A DNA stretch of 64,000 bases from Plantibacter sp050587525 (GTDB taxonomy: Bacteria; Actinomycetota; Actinomycetes; Actinomycetales; Microbacteriaceae). Below, piece after piece: positions 8,156 through 16,578 of this stretch; position 1 is the first letter of the stretch; each line of letters begins with the position of its first letter. The notes below the pieces were generated by a model. The model saw only the letters and a list, made by a program, of their open reading frames with translations, searched no databases and had not been told where the DNA came from. The stretch covers positions 186,001 through 250,000 of the forward strand of contig NZ_JBOBFT010000005.1 of NCBI RefSeq assembly GCF_050587525.1. The letters run 5' to 3'. Position numbers and translations under genes: made by a program.

Positions 8156-9004
8156 CTACGCGCGGCGCATGTACGCACGCACGGTGAGCGGAGCGAAGAC
8201 GATCACGATGACCGCGGCTCCGAGGAGCGCGAGCCACGCGTCTGCACCGAAGGTTCCGTTGTTCGCGAGGTCGCGGACGGCGGTCACGAGGTGCGAGACC
8301 GGGTTGACGTCGGCGAACGCACGCAGCCAGTCCGGCATCGTCTTCGTCGGCACGAACGCGTTCGAGAGGAACGTCAACGGGAACAGGATGATGAACGAGA
8401 TCCCCTGCACGGAGCTCGCACTCCGAGCGACGACGCCGAAGAACGCGAAGATCCAACTGATCGCCCACGAGGACACGATCACGAGGAGCCCCGCCAAGAC
8501 CACGAAGCCGAAACCGCCCGCCGGACGGTACCCCATGATGTACCCCACCACGAAGGTGAGGGTCGTCGCGATCGTGTACCGGACGGTGTCCGCGAGGAGC
8601 GCGCCGGCGAGTGGCGCGATGCGTGCGATCGGCAAGGACTTGAACCGGTCGAACACACCCTTGTCCATGTCCTCACGGAGCTGCACGCCCGTCACGACGG
8701 AGGTGGTGATGACCGTCTGCACGAGGATGCCGGGGATGATGATGGGGAGGTAATTCGCGATGTCGCCTGCGATCGCCCCGCCGAAGATGTACGTGAACAT
8801 CACGGTGAAGAGGATCGGTTGGACGGTCACGTCGATGAGCTGCTCCGGCGTGCGCTTGATCTTGAGGAGCCCGCGATACGCCATCGTGAGCGAGTTGCTG
8901 ATGCTCTGGCCGATACTGACGTGGTTGCGGAGGTTGCGCTCCGAAGCCGGGGTGATGCTCGTGGGTGTGCGGGCGCCAGATGGCGCTTGGGTGACGGCGC
9001 TCAT
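8156..9004 (-). CDS. ABC-2 type exporter permease, DrrB-like
   Basis: 282-residue inner membrane permease with about six transmembrane segments, of the ABC-2/DrrB type: IDVTVQPILFTVMFTYIFGGAI near the N-terminus, GIPGILVQT-like and MDKGVFDRFKSLPIARIAPL in the middle, and FPLTFLSNAFVPTKTMPDWL before the last helices. It pairs with the ATPase gene upstream; start ATG 9004 overlaps the ATPase stop as ATGA, which indicates translational coupling. AAAGG lies about 8 nt before the start. Such pairs export drugs or lipophilic compounds; the substrate here cannot be read from sequence. Confidence 0.9.
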   Translation of the reverse strand: MSAVTQAPSGARTPTSITPASERNLRNHVSIGQSISNSLTMAYRGLLKIKRTPEQLIDVTVQPILFTVMFTYIFGGAIAGDIANYLPIIIPGILVQTVITTSVVTGVQLREDMDKGVFDRFKSLPIARIAPLAGALLADTVRYTIATTLTFVVGYIMGYRPAGGFGFVVLAGLLVIVSSWAISWIFAFFGVVARSASSVQGISFIILFPLTFLSNAFVPTKTMPDWLRAFADVNPVSHLVTAVRDLANNGTFGADAWLALLGAAVIVIVFAPLTVRAYMRRA

Positions 9005-10050
9005 GCGCGGATCCTTTCCGGGGTGGTGGGGTTTGAACCGGTCGCGATGGAACCGGCCGTGGGATCGGCCGGCTCGGAACCATCGGCTCCGTCGCCCTCC
9101 GCTTCCACGCCGTGACCGGTGAGGGTGAGGAAGACCTCGTCGAGCGTCGGCTTCTGCACCGACATCTCGCTCAGCCGGATGCCGGCCTCGCGCAGCGTGA
9201 TGAAGAGGTCGGTGACCGCATCGGGGTTCCGCATGGGAGCCGTGATCCGGGTCGCCTCAGGCGAGACGATCGTGTCGACGTGGAGGACGTTCGAGATCAC
9301 GCGGCGTGCGTCCTCGAGGTCTGCAGGGTCGGCGAGCCGCAGCTGGAGGGAGGACTCCCCCACCGAGGCCTTGAGCTCATCCGAGGTGCCTTCCGCGACG
9401 ACCTGGCCGCGGTCGATGACGGCGATGCGATCGGCCAGCTGGTCGGCCTCGTCGAGGTACTGCGTCGTGAGGAGGACGGTCGAACCGGTCGCGACGAGAC
9501 GACGGATCGTGTCCCACATCTGGGCGCGGGTGCGCGGGTCGAGACCCGTGGTGGGCTCGTCGAGGAAGATGAGCGGCGGCTGGGCGATGAGGCTCGCCGC
9601 GAGGTCCAGACGACGACGCATGCCGCCGGAGAACTTCTTCAGCGGGCGCTTCGCCGCATCGGTCAGCCCGAACTCCTCGAGGAGTTCCGCGCTCTTGCGC
9701 TTCGCCTCCGCCCGGCCGAGACCGAGGAGACGGGAGAAGATGATGAGGTTCTCGGTGGCCGAGAGGTTCTCGTCGACGGAGGCGAACTGCGCGGTCACGC
9801 CGATCAGCTGGCGGACGACCTGCGATTCGCGCTGCACGTCGTGGCCGAAGATCGTCGCCGTTCCGGCGTCGGGTTTCAGGAGCGTGGCGAGCATGCTGAT
9901 GGTGGTGGTCTTGCCGGCGCCGTTCGGGCCGAGCACACCGTAGACGGTGCCGGTGCGGACGGAGAGGTCGACGCCGTCGACCGCCCGGTTGTCACCGAAG
10001 GTCTTGACGAGTCCATGGGCCTCGACGGCCCAATCGGAGCTGTTGCTCAT
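9001..10050 (-). CDS. ABC exporter ATPase, DrrA-like
   Basis: 349-residue cytoplasmic ATPase. Walker A GPNGAGKTT, signature SGGMRRRLDLA, Walker B IFLDEPTTGLD and the switch histidine region are intact. After the nucleotide-binding domain comes the DrrA-type C-terminal extension (about residues 230-325), and then an acidic tail of no obvious fold. Start ATG 10050 has an AAAGG motif upstream; an upstream in-frame start at 10089 lacks one. First gene of a two-gene operon with the permease, expressed divergently from the sulfurtransferase gene. Confidence 0.92.
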   Translation of the reverse strand: MSNSSDWAVEAHGLVKTFGDNRAVDGVDLSVRTGTVYGVLGPNGAGKTTTISMLATLLKPDAGTATIFGHDVQRESQVVRQLIGVTAQFASVDENLSATENLIIFSRLLGLGRAEAKRKSAELLEEFGLTDAAKRPLKKFSGGMRRRLDLAASLIAQPPLIFLDEPTTGLDPRTRAQMWDTIRRLVATGSTVLLTTQYLDEADQLADRIAVIDRGQVVAEGTSDELKASVGESSLQLRLADPADLEDARRVISNVLHVDTIVSPEATRITAPMRNPDAVTDLFITLREAGIRLSEMSVQKPTLDEVFLTLTGHGVEAEGDGADGSEPADPTAGSIATGSNPTTPERIRA

Positions 10051-10149
10051 TGCGGATGCCTTTCCTTGGGAAGTTGTTGCCACCAGCATCGGTCCGGTCG
10101 CTCACACGGCGCTCACGCGGCGCTGACATGGACTCACACGTGATTCACT

Positions 10150-10196
10150 GCGCAGTTCTCGGGGGTGCGTCGAGCGAAGACCCACGAGAACTGCGC
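10150..10196. repeat. Short intergenic inverted repeat
   Basis: GCGCAGTTCTCG (10150-10161) and CGAGAACTGCGC (10185-10196) are perfect complements, extended inward by GGGGGT/ACCCA. The 47-bp element lies between divergent genes. It resembles the longer intergenic palindromes in layout but not clearly in sequence. Confidence 0.7.
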
Positions 10197-10262
10197 GCTG
10201 GACGGTTGGGTCCCTCGTTACCCCGTGTTGCTCGAGTGGTGGCCGCGCTGAGGACGGTCACC

Positions 10263-10268
10263 TAGCGT
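10263..10268 (+). promoter_or_regulatory. -10 box of leaderless sulfurtransferase gene
   Basis: TAGCGT six nucleotides before ATG 10275; no Shine-Dalgarno sequence between. Confidence 0.6.
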
Positions 10269-10274
10269 GGGGCC

Positions 10275-11183
10275 ATGACGCCGGACCGATCAGCCCCAGC
10301 CCTCGTGGACGCCGTCGTGTCCACCCAGTGGCTCGCCGATCACCTCGGCAGCGAACGGCTCGTCGTCCTCGACGCATCGGTCATCGTGCTCGGCGCAGAC
10401 AGTTCGACCGCCAGCGGGAAGACCACCTATCTGAGCGGCTACGACCAGTACCTCTTCGACGGGCACATCCCCGGCGCCGTGTTCGGCGACCTCGTCGAGT
10501 CGTTCTCCGAGCAGGGCGCCGCGTACCCGTTCACCCGTCCGTCCCTCGAGACGTTCACGGAGGCCGCGCGAGCCGCAGGGGTGGGCGATGACTGCACGAT
10601 CGTCGTCTACGACACCGCGTACGGCCAGTTCGCCAGCCGCCTGTGGTGGTTGTTCCGCAGCTTTGGCCACGCGCGCGTCGCCGTGCTCGACGGTGGCTTC
10701 GTGCGGTGGCGCGCAGAGGGGAGGCCGATCGATGACGGACACGTCGAACCGATCGACGGATCGTTCACGGCGCGGGAGGACACCCGTCACTGGGTGGACA
10801 AGGCGTTCGTCGAAGCCGTGCTGCGTGGCGAGGAGCGCGCCGTGCTCGTCTGCGGCGTCCCGCCGCGCGAGTTCAGCGGCGAGACGGGCGGCAGGGCGAG
10901 GCCGGGGCACATCCCGGGGAGCTTCAACGTGCCTGCCGGCAGGCTCGTCGACCGCGCCACGAACAGCTCGGTGCCGCTCGCGGAGCTCCGCGAACGCTTC
11001 GCGCCGGCGCTCGCGTCGGCAGCGCCCGGCACGAGGATCGTCGCCTATTGCGCGGGCGGCGTGACTTCCGCGGCCGATGCGCTCGCGCTCACCCGACTCG
11101 GCGTGACCGACGTCGCCGTGTACGACGGGTCCCTCGCCGAGTGGTCCGCCGACGCCGACGCGCCCCTCGTCACGGGCGCCTGA
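10275..11183 (+). CDS. Tandem-rhodanese sulfurtransferase
   Basis: 302-residue protein with two rhodanese domains (about 12-150 and 165-300), typical of thiosulfate / 3-mercaptopyruvate sulfurtransferases. The catalytic cysteine is in the second domain, AYCAGGVTS, where many relatives have YCGSGVTA. The inactive first domain carries the DGHIPGAVFGDL motif. Either thiosulfate or 3-mercaptopyruvate could be the sulfur donor. A second member is encoded at 28367-29197 with a different active-site loop. A leaderless promoter precedes it. Confidence 0.9.
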   Translation: MTPDRSAPALVDAVVSTQWLADHLGSERLVVLDASVIVLGADSSTASGKTTYLSGYDQYLFDGHIPGAVFGDLVESFSEQGAAYPFTRPSLETFTEAARAAGVGDDCTIVVYDTAYGQFASRLWWLFRSFGHARVAVLDGGFVRWRAEGRPIDDGHVEPIDGSFTAREDTRHWVDKAFVEAVLRGEERAVLVCGVPPREFSGETGGRARPGHIPGSFNVPAGRLVDRATNSSVPLAELRERFAPALASAAPGTRIVAYCAGGVTSAADALALTRLGVTDVAVYDGSLAEWSADADAPLVTGA

Positions 11184-11232
11184 GCTCCTGCGCTCCTGAA
11201 GATCAGGTCCCGGAGTTCCCGTCCAGGTCCCT

Positions 11233-11319
11233 GTTCACAACTCAGGAGCGATGCGGCGTGTCGGCGCGGTTTCCCGGCGTGTCGCAAACGACACGCCGAG
11301 GTGCTCCTGAGTTGTGAAC
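11233..11319. repeat. 87-bp palindromic repeat, family 1, copy A
   Basis: Outer arms GTTCACAACTCAGGAGC (11233-11249) and its exact complement (11303-11319). Inside lie three copies of the 10-mer CGGCGTGTCG: direct at 11254 and 11275, inverted at 11289. It lies between two convergent genes. Copies B (19295-19381) and C (28270-28356) have exactly the same length and arms. Confidence 0.92.
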
Positions 11320-11358
11320 AGTGCCGACCGGTGGTGCTCCTGGAGAGGTCGGCTCGGC

Positions 11359-13338
11359 TCACCCCGCGAGGGCGGCCACCTCGGTGGTGGGGAGCCGACA
11401 GACGAAGTCACGGCACACGTACGCCGTTGCGAGACCATCGCGACTCGTCCGACCGGCCAAGAGCTCGAAGCCGGCCTCGGCCCACGCGGCAGCCTGCGCC
11501 TCCGTGACGACGGCGACGACGTCGTCACGACGGGTCCGCACGGCGTCGACGAGAGCGCGGACGGCGAGCGTCGGCTCGGCGTCCGGCGTCACCACGACGA
11601 GCTGGGTCGGCTCGGCCACGAGTCGCGCGGCGAGGGCGAGCGTCGCCCCGAAAGCGGTGGGCTGGGCGAGCGCGCGATCGGCGACCGCGGCGACGACGAC
11701 CGACGCGGCATCGTGGTATCGCCGATCGCCCGTCAGGAGGAACAGGCGATGCGCGGCCGTCGCGAGCGAGGTCGGTCCGGACGGGTAGGCCCCCTCGGAC
11801 GGGTCGACGTCGATGCGGAGGCCCTGCGCCGCGAGCACGCGGTCACCGCCGCCCGGCAGCGCGAACCGCGGCCCGGCGTCGGCAGCACCGGCAGCGTCGG
11901 CAGCACCGGCAGCACCATCGGCATTCGCATCTCCCGCATCACCGGCAGCTCCACCAGCGGTGCCGCCACCCACCATGCACTCGTCGACGAGTCGCCGTCC
12001 GACCCGCGCGTACTCCGGCTCCCCCGTCACGGACGCGAGTTCCAGGAGTCCGCTCGCGAGCATCCCATAGTCCTCGAGAGCGGCGGATGCGTCCGACAGA
12101 CGTTCCTCGAGCGATGCCCGGATGAGCGTGCCGTCCGCGAGCAGGTGTGTGCCGACGATCGCGTCGGCCGCCCACCTCGCCGCCTCGATCCATTCGGGAC
12201 GGTCGAAGACGAAGCCCGCCCGCGCGAGCGCTTCGATCGCGAGCCCGTTCCACCCCGTCAGCACCTTGCGGTCCGTAGCGGGAGGCGTCTGCCGTGCGCG
12301 CTCGAAGCGGTCGAGCCGGTAGTAGCCGCCCTCTGAGCGTTCACCGTCGATCGTGCTCTCCGAGTCCTGCGCGGAGGCGAAACCACCGCTCGGCTGCTGC
12401 AGGACGACCGTCAGGAAGTCGGCGACCCCCTCAGCGACGAGTGATGCCCAGGACTGCGGGTGGATCGTCCACGCACGCGTGTAGGCGTCGAGGAGCAGCG
12501 CGTTGTCGTACAGCATCCGCTCGTAGTGCGGCTCCGACCAGTCCTGCTGCACGCTGTAGCGGAAGAAGCCGCCCTCGACGGGATCCCGCAGCGCCGACGC
12601 ACCCATCGTGCGGAGCGTCCGCAAGGCGAGCGATTCGGCCGGAGACGCGCCTCGTGGTGGTCCCGCCTGCTCTGCACTCGGCTCCGGAAGGGGCGTCACC
12701 AGGAACCCGAGAACCGGTGCGATCGGGAACTTCGGCGCGGTCCCGAATCCGCCATACGTGGGATCCTCGAGCCGTTCGAGGGAAGCGACGGCTGCATCGA
12801 GCGCCGCCCGATCGGGCAGCTTGCCCGCGGAGGTCCCCGTCGCACTCGCGAGTGCCGAGGCGAGCCCCGCGGCGCTCTCCAGGACGTCGTCGCGCCGATC
12901 GGTCCACGCCTCGGTCACCGCAGCGAGCACCTGGCGGAACGACGGATGCCCCTGCAGCGGGACGGGCGGCGAGTAGGTGCCGGCGTAGAACGGCTTGCCG
13001 TCCGGCGTCGTGAAGACGTTGAGCGGCCAGCCGAGGTTGCCCGTGAACGCGCTCGCGGCCGCCAGGTAGCTCGCGTCGACCTCCGGGTGCTCCTCACGAT
13101 CGACCTTCACCGCGACGAATCCGTCGTCGAGGATCGCAGCGATCGCCGGATCGGAGAACGATTCACGCGACATGACGTGGCACCAGTGGCACGTCGAGTA
13201 GCCGATCGACACGAGCACGGGGACACCGCGACGAGCTGCCTCGGCGAACGCGGCCTCGCCCCACGGGTACCAATCGACGGGGTTGTCCGCGTGCGCTCGC
13301 AGGTACGGACTCACCGCATCGCGGAGTCGTTCGCCCAT
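11359..13338 (-). CDS. Thioredoxin-domain protein of the YyaL/DUF255 family
   Basis: 659 residues. The first ~170 form a thioredoxin-like DUF255 domain (NPVDWYPWGEAAF, GYSTCHWCHVM with a CxxC pair, VDREEHPEVD, GWPLNVFTTPDGKPF). The rest is a six-hairpin-glycosidase-like helical barrel (DPVEGGFFRYSVQQDWSEPHYERMLYDNA). The molecular function of the family is unknown; a role in thiol redox or in N-acylglucosamine-type chemistry has been guessed elsewhere. Start ATG 13338 has GGAG 7 nt upstream. It lies 29 nt downstream of the DUF1684 gene and is probably in its operon. A Gly/Ala-rich insert near residue 490 (GDANADGAAGAADAAG) is expanded sequence of no known domain. Confidence 0.9.
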   Translation of the reverse strand: MGERLRDAVSPYLRAHADNPVDWYPWGEAAFAEAARRGVPVLVSIGYSTCHWCHVMSRESFSDPAIAAILDDGFVAVKVDREEHPEVDASYLAAASAFTGNLGWPLNVFTTPDGKPFYAGTYSPPVPLQGHPSFRQVLAAVTEAWTDRRDDVLESAAGLASALASATGTSAGKLPDRAALDAAVASLERLEDPTYGGFGTAPKFPIAPVLGFLVTPLPEPSAEQAGPPRGASPAESLALRTLRTMGASALRDPVEGGFFRYSVQQDWSEPHYERMLYDNALLLDAYTRAWTIHPQSWASLVAEGVADFLTVVLQQPSGGFASAQDSESTIDGERSEGGYYRLDRFERARQTPPATDRKVLTGWNGLAIEALARAGFVFDRPEWIEAARWAADAIVGTHLLADGTLIRASLEERLSDASAALEDYGMLASGLLELASVTGEPEYARVGRRLVDECMVGGGTAGGAAGDAGDANADGAAGAADAAGAADAGPRFALPGGGDRVLAAQGLRIDVDPSEGAYPSGPTSLATAAHRLFLLTGDRRYHDAASVVVAAVADRALAQPTAFGATLALAARLVAEPTQLVVVTPDAEPTLAVRALVDAVRTRRDDVVAVVTEAQAAAWAEAGFELLAGRTSRDGLATAYVCRDFVCRLPTTEVAALAG

Positions 13339-13367
13339 CGTCGCTCCTCGGTCCGTCGGCCCCGCCG

Positions 13368-14156
13368 TTACGCGTTCAGGACGGGGAACCGCTCGCCGGC
13401 CGTGATGGGCGTGCTGAGCCGGTTGTTGGCGGCGGGCAGCGGGCACACGTAGTGGTCGCTGAACGCGCACGGCGGCAGGTAGAGGCGGTTGAAGTCGACG
13501 ACGACCGATCCATCCGCTGCGGGAGCGGGAAGGCTGATGAAGCGGAATCGATACGATTCCGTGCCGCTCGTGCCGTCCGCCAGGACCGCCCAGAGACCGC
13601 TCGGGCCTCCCGTCACGTCGAACGCGACCGCTTCACCGTCGAGGTCGAGCTGCACAGTGCCGACGGGGATGTCAGTGGAGACGTGGCCGTCGATCGACGT
13701 CGTCTCGACCGTTCCGCCGCCGGACGGGACGAAGCGCGCCTGACGCACCCAGGCCGGATCCGGCTCGTATGCGCTGATGCCGTGGAAGGTCGTGCGGCCG
13801 GGCGCCGAAGGGTCGAGCACACGGAGCGCGAAGGCGCCGTCGCGTTCCATGCCGCGGAGGAGGATGTCGCCGAAGCGCAGCTCGTCGCCGTGCACGAGTT
13901 CGACGCGATCGCTCAGGATCTCGGCGCCGTCGAGCGTCGTGAGGCCGTCGCCCGCGAGGTTCTCGCCCACGATGCCCGTGTCATCGGCGCGCCAGATGCC
14001 GGGCGCCCCCTCGTAGGCCTCAGCGTCCGGCGTGAGCCAGTGCGTGTAGGCGAGCGATGCGAGGCCGTGGGGCGCACCCACGACCCGGAGTCTGGCCTCG
14101 TGCCAGGTGGTCCAGGCCTGCCGGAAATCTGCTGGGTTCTCTGCGTTCGACGTCAC
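13368..14156 (-). CDS. DUF1684 domain protein
   Basis: 262-residue soluble protein. The family signature lies at the C-terminus: VDFNRLYLPPCAFSDHYVCPL followed by NRLSTPITAGERF; the N-terminal half holds the WHEARL and YTHWL motifs. Function unknown in the family. Start GTG 14156 chosen because a TAGCGT box lies 7 nt upstream, matching the leaderless pattern seen at many genes here; longer in-frame starts would run through that box. First gene of a probable operon with the YyaL-like gene. Confidence 0.85.
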   Translation of the reverse strand: MTSNAENPADFRQAWTTWHEARLRVVGAPHGLASLAYTHWLTPDAEAYEGAPGIWRADDTGIVGENLAGDGLTTLDGAEILSDRVELVHGDELRFGDILLRGMERDGAFALRVLDPSAPGRTTFHGISAYEPDPAWVRQARFVPSGGGTVETTSIDGHVSTDIPVGTVQLDLDGEAVAFDVTGGPSGLWAVLADGTSGTESYRFRFISLPAPAADGSVVVDFNRLYLPPCAFSDHYVCPLPAANNRLSTPITAGERFPVLNA

Positions 14157-14163
14157 ACTCACG

Positions 14164-14169
14164 ACGCTA
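14164..14169 (-). promoter_or_regulatory. -10 box of leaderless DUF1684 gene
   Basis: TAGCGT on the minus strand, seven nucleotides before GTG 14156. The region where a -35 box would lie overlaps the terminator hairpin at 14175-14215. Confidence 0.5.
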
Positions 14170-14174
14170 TCAAC

Positions 14175-14215
14175 ATCGGCCGGTACCCGGGGCATTCCCC
14201 GTGATACCGGCCGAT
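14175..14215 (-). terminator. Terminator of the aldo-keto reductase gene
   Basis: ATCGGCCGGTA (14175-14185) pairs with TACCGGCCGAT (14205-14215), with an inner CGGGG/CCCCG stem. It lies about 60 nt after the stop at 14274. Confidence 0.75.
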
Positions 14216-14273
14216 GACTGTGAATCGGGTGTGCGGCGCGTCGTCCGGATCGGAGCGACGCAGCCGTCCCCGA

Positions 14274-15110
14274 CTACTTCACGTCGAGCGGGTGACCCCC
14301 GACGCGACCGCCGCGCTCGAGCGCCGTGATCGCGGCGACCTCGGCATCGCTCAGCTCGAAGTCGAAGACGTCGATGTTCTCCGCGATGCGCTCGCGACTG
14401 TTCGACTTGGGGAAGACGATCGTGCCGTTCTGCAGGTGCCAGCGCAGGACCACCTGGGCTGGCGACTTGCCGTGGGCCTCGGCAGCTGCCGTGATCACGG
14501 ATTCCTCGAGGAGTGGGTACTTGCCCTGTCCGAGCGGGCCCCAGGCTTCCGTGAGGATGCCGTTCGCACGGCCGAACTCGGTGACGTCGCGCTGCTGGTA
14601 TGCGGGGTGCAGTTCGATCTGGTTGACCGCGGGGACCGTGTCGCTGCCGGCGATGATGCGTTCGAGGTGCTCGACGAGGAAGTTCGAGACGCCGATGGAG
14701 CGCGCCTTGCCGGCCGCGGCGATCTGTTCCAGCGCGAGCCAGCTCTCGAGGAACCTGTCCTGGCCGGGAACGGGCCAGTGGATGAGGTAGAGGTCGACGG
14801 AGTCGAGGCCGAGCTTCTCGAGACTCGTGTCGATGGCGGCGTGCGCGGACTCGGTGCCCTGGTCGCCGTTCCACAGCTTGGTCGTGATGAAGAGCTCGTC
14901 GCGCGGGATGCCGGATTTCGCGATCGCGCGTCCGACGCCTTCCTCGTTGCCGTAGATCGCGGCGGTGTCGATGTGGCGGTAACCGAGTTCGAGTGCGTCC
15001 GAGACGATGCGCTCGGTCGCCTCCGGGTCCACGAGGAAGACGCCGAAGCCGAGCTGCGGGATCGTGTGGCCGGAGTTGAGAGCGAGAGTGGGGACCTGTG
15101 GAGTCGTCAT
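14274..15110 (-). CDS. Aldo-keto reductase
   Basis: 278-residue (beta/alpha)8 NADPH-dependent oxidoreductase. Active-site residues appear in order: Asp and Tyr in YRHIDTAAIYGNEEGVG, Lys in TTKLWNGDQG, His in LYLIHWP. The NADPH-binding segment is VFPKSNSRERIAENIDVFDFEL. Prokaryotic AKR (2,5-diketo-D-gluconate reductase-like) by length and motifs; the carbonyl substrate is unknown. A close paralogue is at 51072-51899. Transcribed as a single gene, with a hairpin terminator downstream. Confidence 0.93.
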   Translation of the reverse strand: MTTPQVPTLALNSGHTIPQLGFGVFLVDPEATERIVSDALELGYRHIDTAAIYGNEEGVGRAIAKSGIPRDELFITTKLWNGDQGTESAHAAIDTSLEKLGLDSVDLYLIHWPVPGQDRFLESWLALEQIAAAGKARSIGVSNFLVEHLERIIAGSDTVPAVNQIELHPAYQQRDVTEFGRANGILTEAWGPLGQGKYPLLEESVITAAAEAHGKSPAQVVLRWHLQNGTIVFPKSNSRERIAENIDVFDFELSDAEVAAITALERGGRVGGHPLDVK

Positions 15111-15220
15111 GCTCCTACGCTACGGAAAACGCATCCCAGAGGCACTCGGTTTCGTCATCTGCGAACACACAGCTTCCGTTCATCTGCCCACCCCGACCCC
15201 GTCGAACCGCTCCCGTCACG

Positions 15221-15312
15221 CACAACTCCTTCGATTTCGACATCGCCGTCCCCCGATTTCCCGGAATTCCGCGGATCACCGATCCGACACGGCTCGGATC
15301 GAAGGAGTTATG
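15221..15312. repeat. 92-bp palindromic repeat, family 2, copy A
   Basis: Arms CACAACTCCTTCGAT (15221-15235) and ATCGAAGGAGTTATG (15298-15312), complementary apart from one G-T type pair. The interior shares TTCCGCGG with copy B. It lies 42 bp before copy B, upstream of the aldo-keto reductase gene. Confidence 0.9.
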
Positions 15313-15354
15313 CTCACCGCCGCTCACCTGACGCAGAGACCTGACTCCGACGAG

Positions 15355-15446
15355 CACAACTCCTTCGAATCTGGTTCAGCAAACCTCCAGAAAGCCCGGA
15401 TTCCGCGGTTCGGATCCCGCACGATGTCGAGATCGAAGGAGTTATG
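15355..15446. repeat. 92-bp palindromic repeat, family 2, copy B
   Basis: Arms CACAACTCCTTCGAA (15355-15369) and ATCGAAGGAGTTATG (15432-15446). Same length and same right arm as copy A, with a largely different interior apart from CCCGGATTCCGCGG. It is followed at once by the osmoprotectant operon terminator. Confidence 0.9.
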
Positions 15447-15462
15447 ACTCGCAAGACAGTGC

Positions 15463-15497
15463 GAAGGCCCGATTCGAACGAGTCGAATCGGGCCTTC
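15463..15497 (-). terminator. Terminator of the osmoprotectant ABC operon
   Basis: Perfect 14-bp stem: GAAGGCCCGATTCG (15463-15476) pairs with CGAATCGGGCCTTC (15484-15497), 7-nt loop. It lies 24 nt after the stop of the substrate-binding protein gene. Confidence 0.85.
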
Positions 15498-15521
15498 AGC
15501 GTCCCCGAGGGACAGGACCGC

Positions 15522-16457
15522 TTACTTGAAGAGGTTCTTCTCCTTGAGCCAGTCCGCCGCGAGGGTCGCCGGGGCGGCCTTCTCGTCGCCCTGGTTCCGT
15601 GCGTTCAGACCGATGAGGTCTTCCGTCGTCAGGGCGCCGGAGACCTTGTTGAGGACCTCCTTGACCTTGTCGGAAGCCTTGTCGGTGTTGATGAGCGGCA
15701 GGATGTTCTGCGGGAGGATCAGGTTCTTCGGGTCCTTCAGCGTGACGAAGCCGTTGTCCTTGATCGACGGGGTCGTCGAGAAGATGTCGGCGAGCTGGAC
15801 GGTGCCGTCGAGGAGCGCTGCGGTGGTCTGTGCGCCGCCGCCATCGCTGATCGGGACGAAGCTCAGCTTGTCGGCCGGAACGCCGTAGACCTCGGTGAGG
15901 CCCTTGGGTCCGTACGGACGCTCGGCGAGTTCCGGCTGGCCGCCGATCGCGAGCGGGATGTTCAGCGCAGCAAGGTCTTCAAGGCTCGTGACCTTGTTCT
16001 TCTCGCTGAACTCCTTCGTGACGTTGTAGGAGTCCTTGTCCTCCGCCTTGGACTGGTCGAGGACGGAGAAGCCCTTCGGCAGGGCGTCGGGCAGCGCCTT
16101 CAGGACTTCATCGCTCGACTTCGCGGTGGACGAAGCGTCGAGGAACTGCAGCAGGTTGCCGCTGTACTCGGGGATGAGGTCGATCGAGCCGTCCTTCAGT
16201 GCCGCGATGTAGACGTCGCGTGCACCGATGTTGAGGCTCGACTTGACCTTGACGTCGTTCGCTTCCAGCGCCTGGATGTAGATCTGGGCGATGATCTCGG
16301 ACTCGGGGAAGGCGGCCGAGCCGACAGTGATGGTGTCGGACGCGCTCGTGGAGCCACCGGTGGGGTCGCTCGACGAGCAGGCGCTCAGGGCGAGCGCAAC
16401 GGCCGCGGTTGCGGCCAGACCGGCGGCGAGCCGGCGTCCTCGTGATGCAGTGAACAT
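15522..16457 (-). CDS. Osmoprotectant (betaine/choline-type) ABC substrate-binding lipoprotein
   Basis: 311 residues. Signal peptide with lipobox LALSAC (Cys near residue 27), so a membrane-anchored extracytoplasmic protein. The mature part is an OpuAC-like type II binding fold: ITVGSAAFPESEIIAQIY, DLIPEYSGNLLQF and the C-terminal DLIGLNARNQGDEKAAPATLAADWLKEK are typical of the OsmX/OpuCC branch, which binds quaternary amines. Last gene of the four-gene operon, separated from the upstream permease gene by 121 nt, a longer gap than elsewhere in the operon, perhaps for extra translation or RNA processing. Exact ligand not readable. Confidence 0.92.
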   Translation of the reverse strand: MFTASRGRRLAAGLAATAAVALALSACSSSDPTGGSTSASDTITVGSAAFPESEIIAQIYIQALEANDVKVKSSLNIGARDVYIAALKDGSIDLIPEYSGNLLQFLDASSTAKSSDEVLKALPDALPKGFSVLDQSKAEDKDSYNVTKEFSEKNKVTSLEDLAALNIPLAIGGQPELAERPYGPKGLTEVYGVPADKLSFVPISDGGGAQTTAALLDGTVQLADIFSTTPSIKDNGFVTLKDPKNLILPQNILPLINTDKASDKVKEVLNKVSGALTTEDLIGLNARNQGDEKAAPATLAADWLKEKNLFK

Positions 16458-16578
16458 GGTGTGTCCTTTTCTCTTGGGCTGTGGTGCTGGTGCGGTGTTG
16501 AGTCTGTGGGTCGTGCTGGGGTGGACTCGCCGGGCTTGTCAGCTCATGCGGGCGAGGCGCCCCCGGCAGTTCGGAGCG

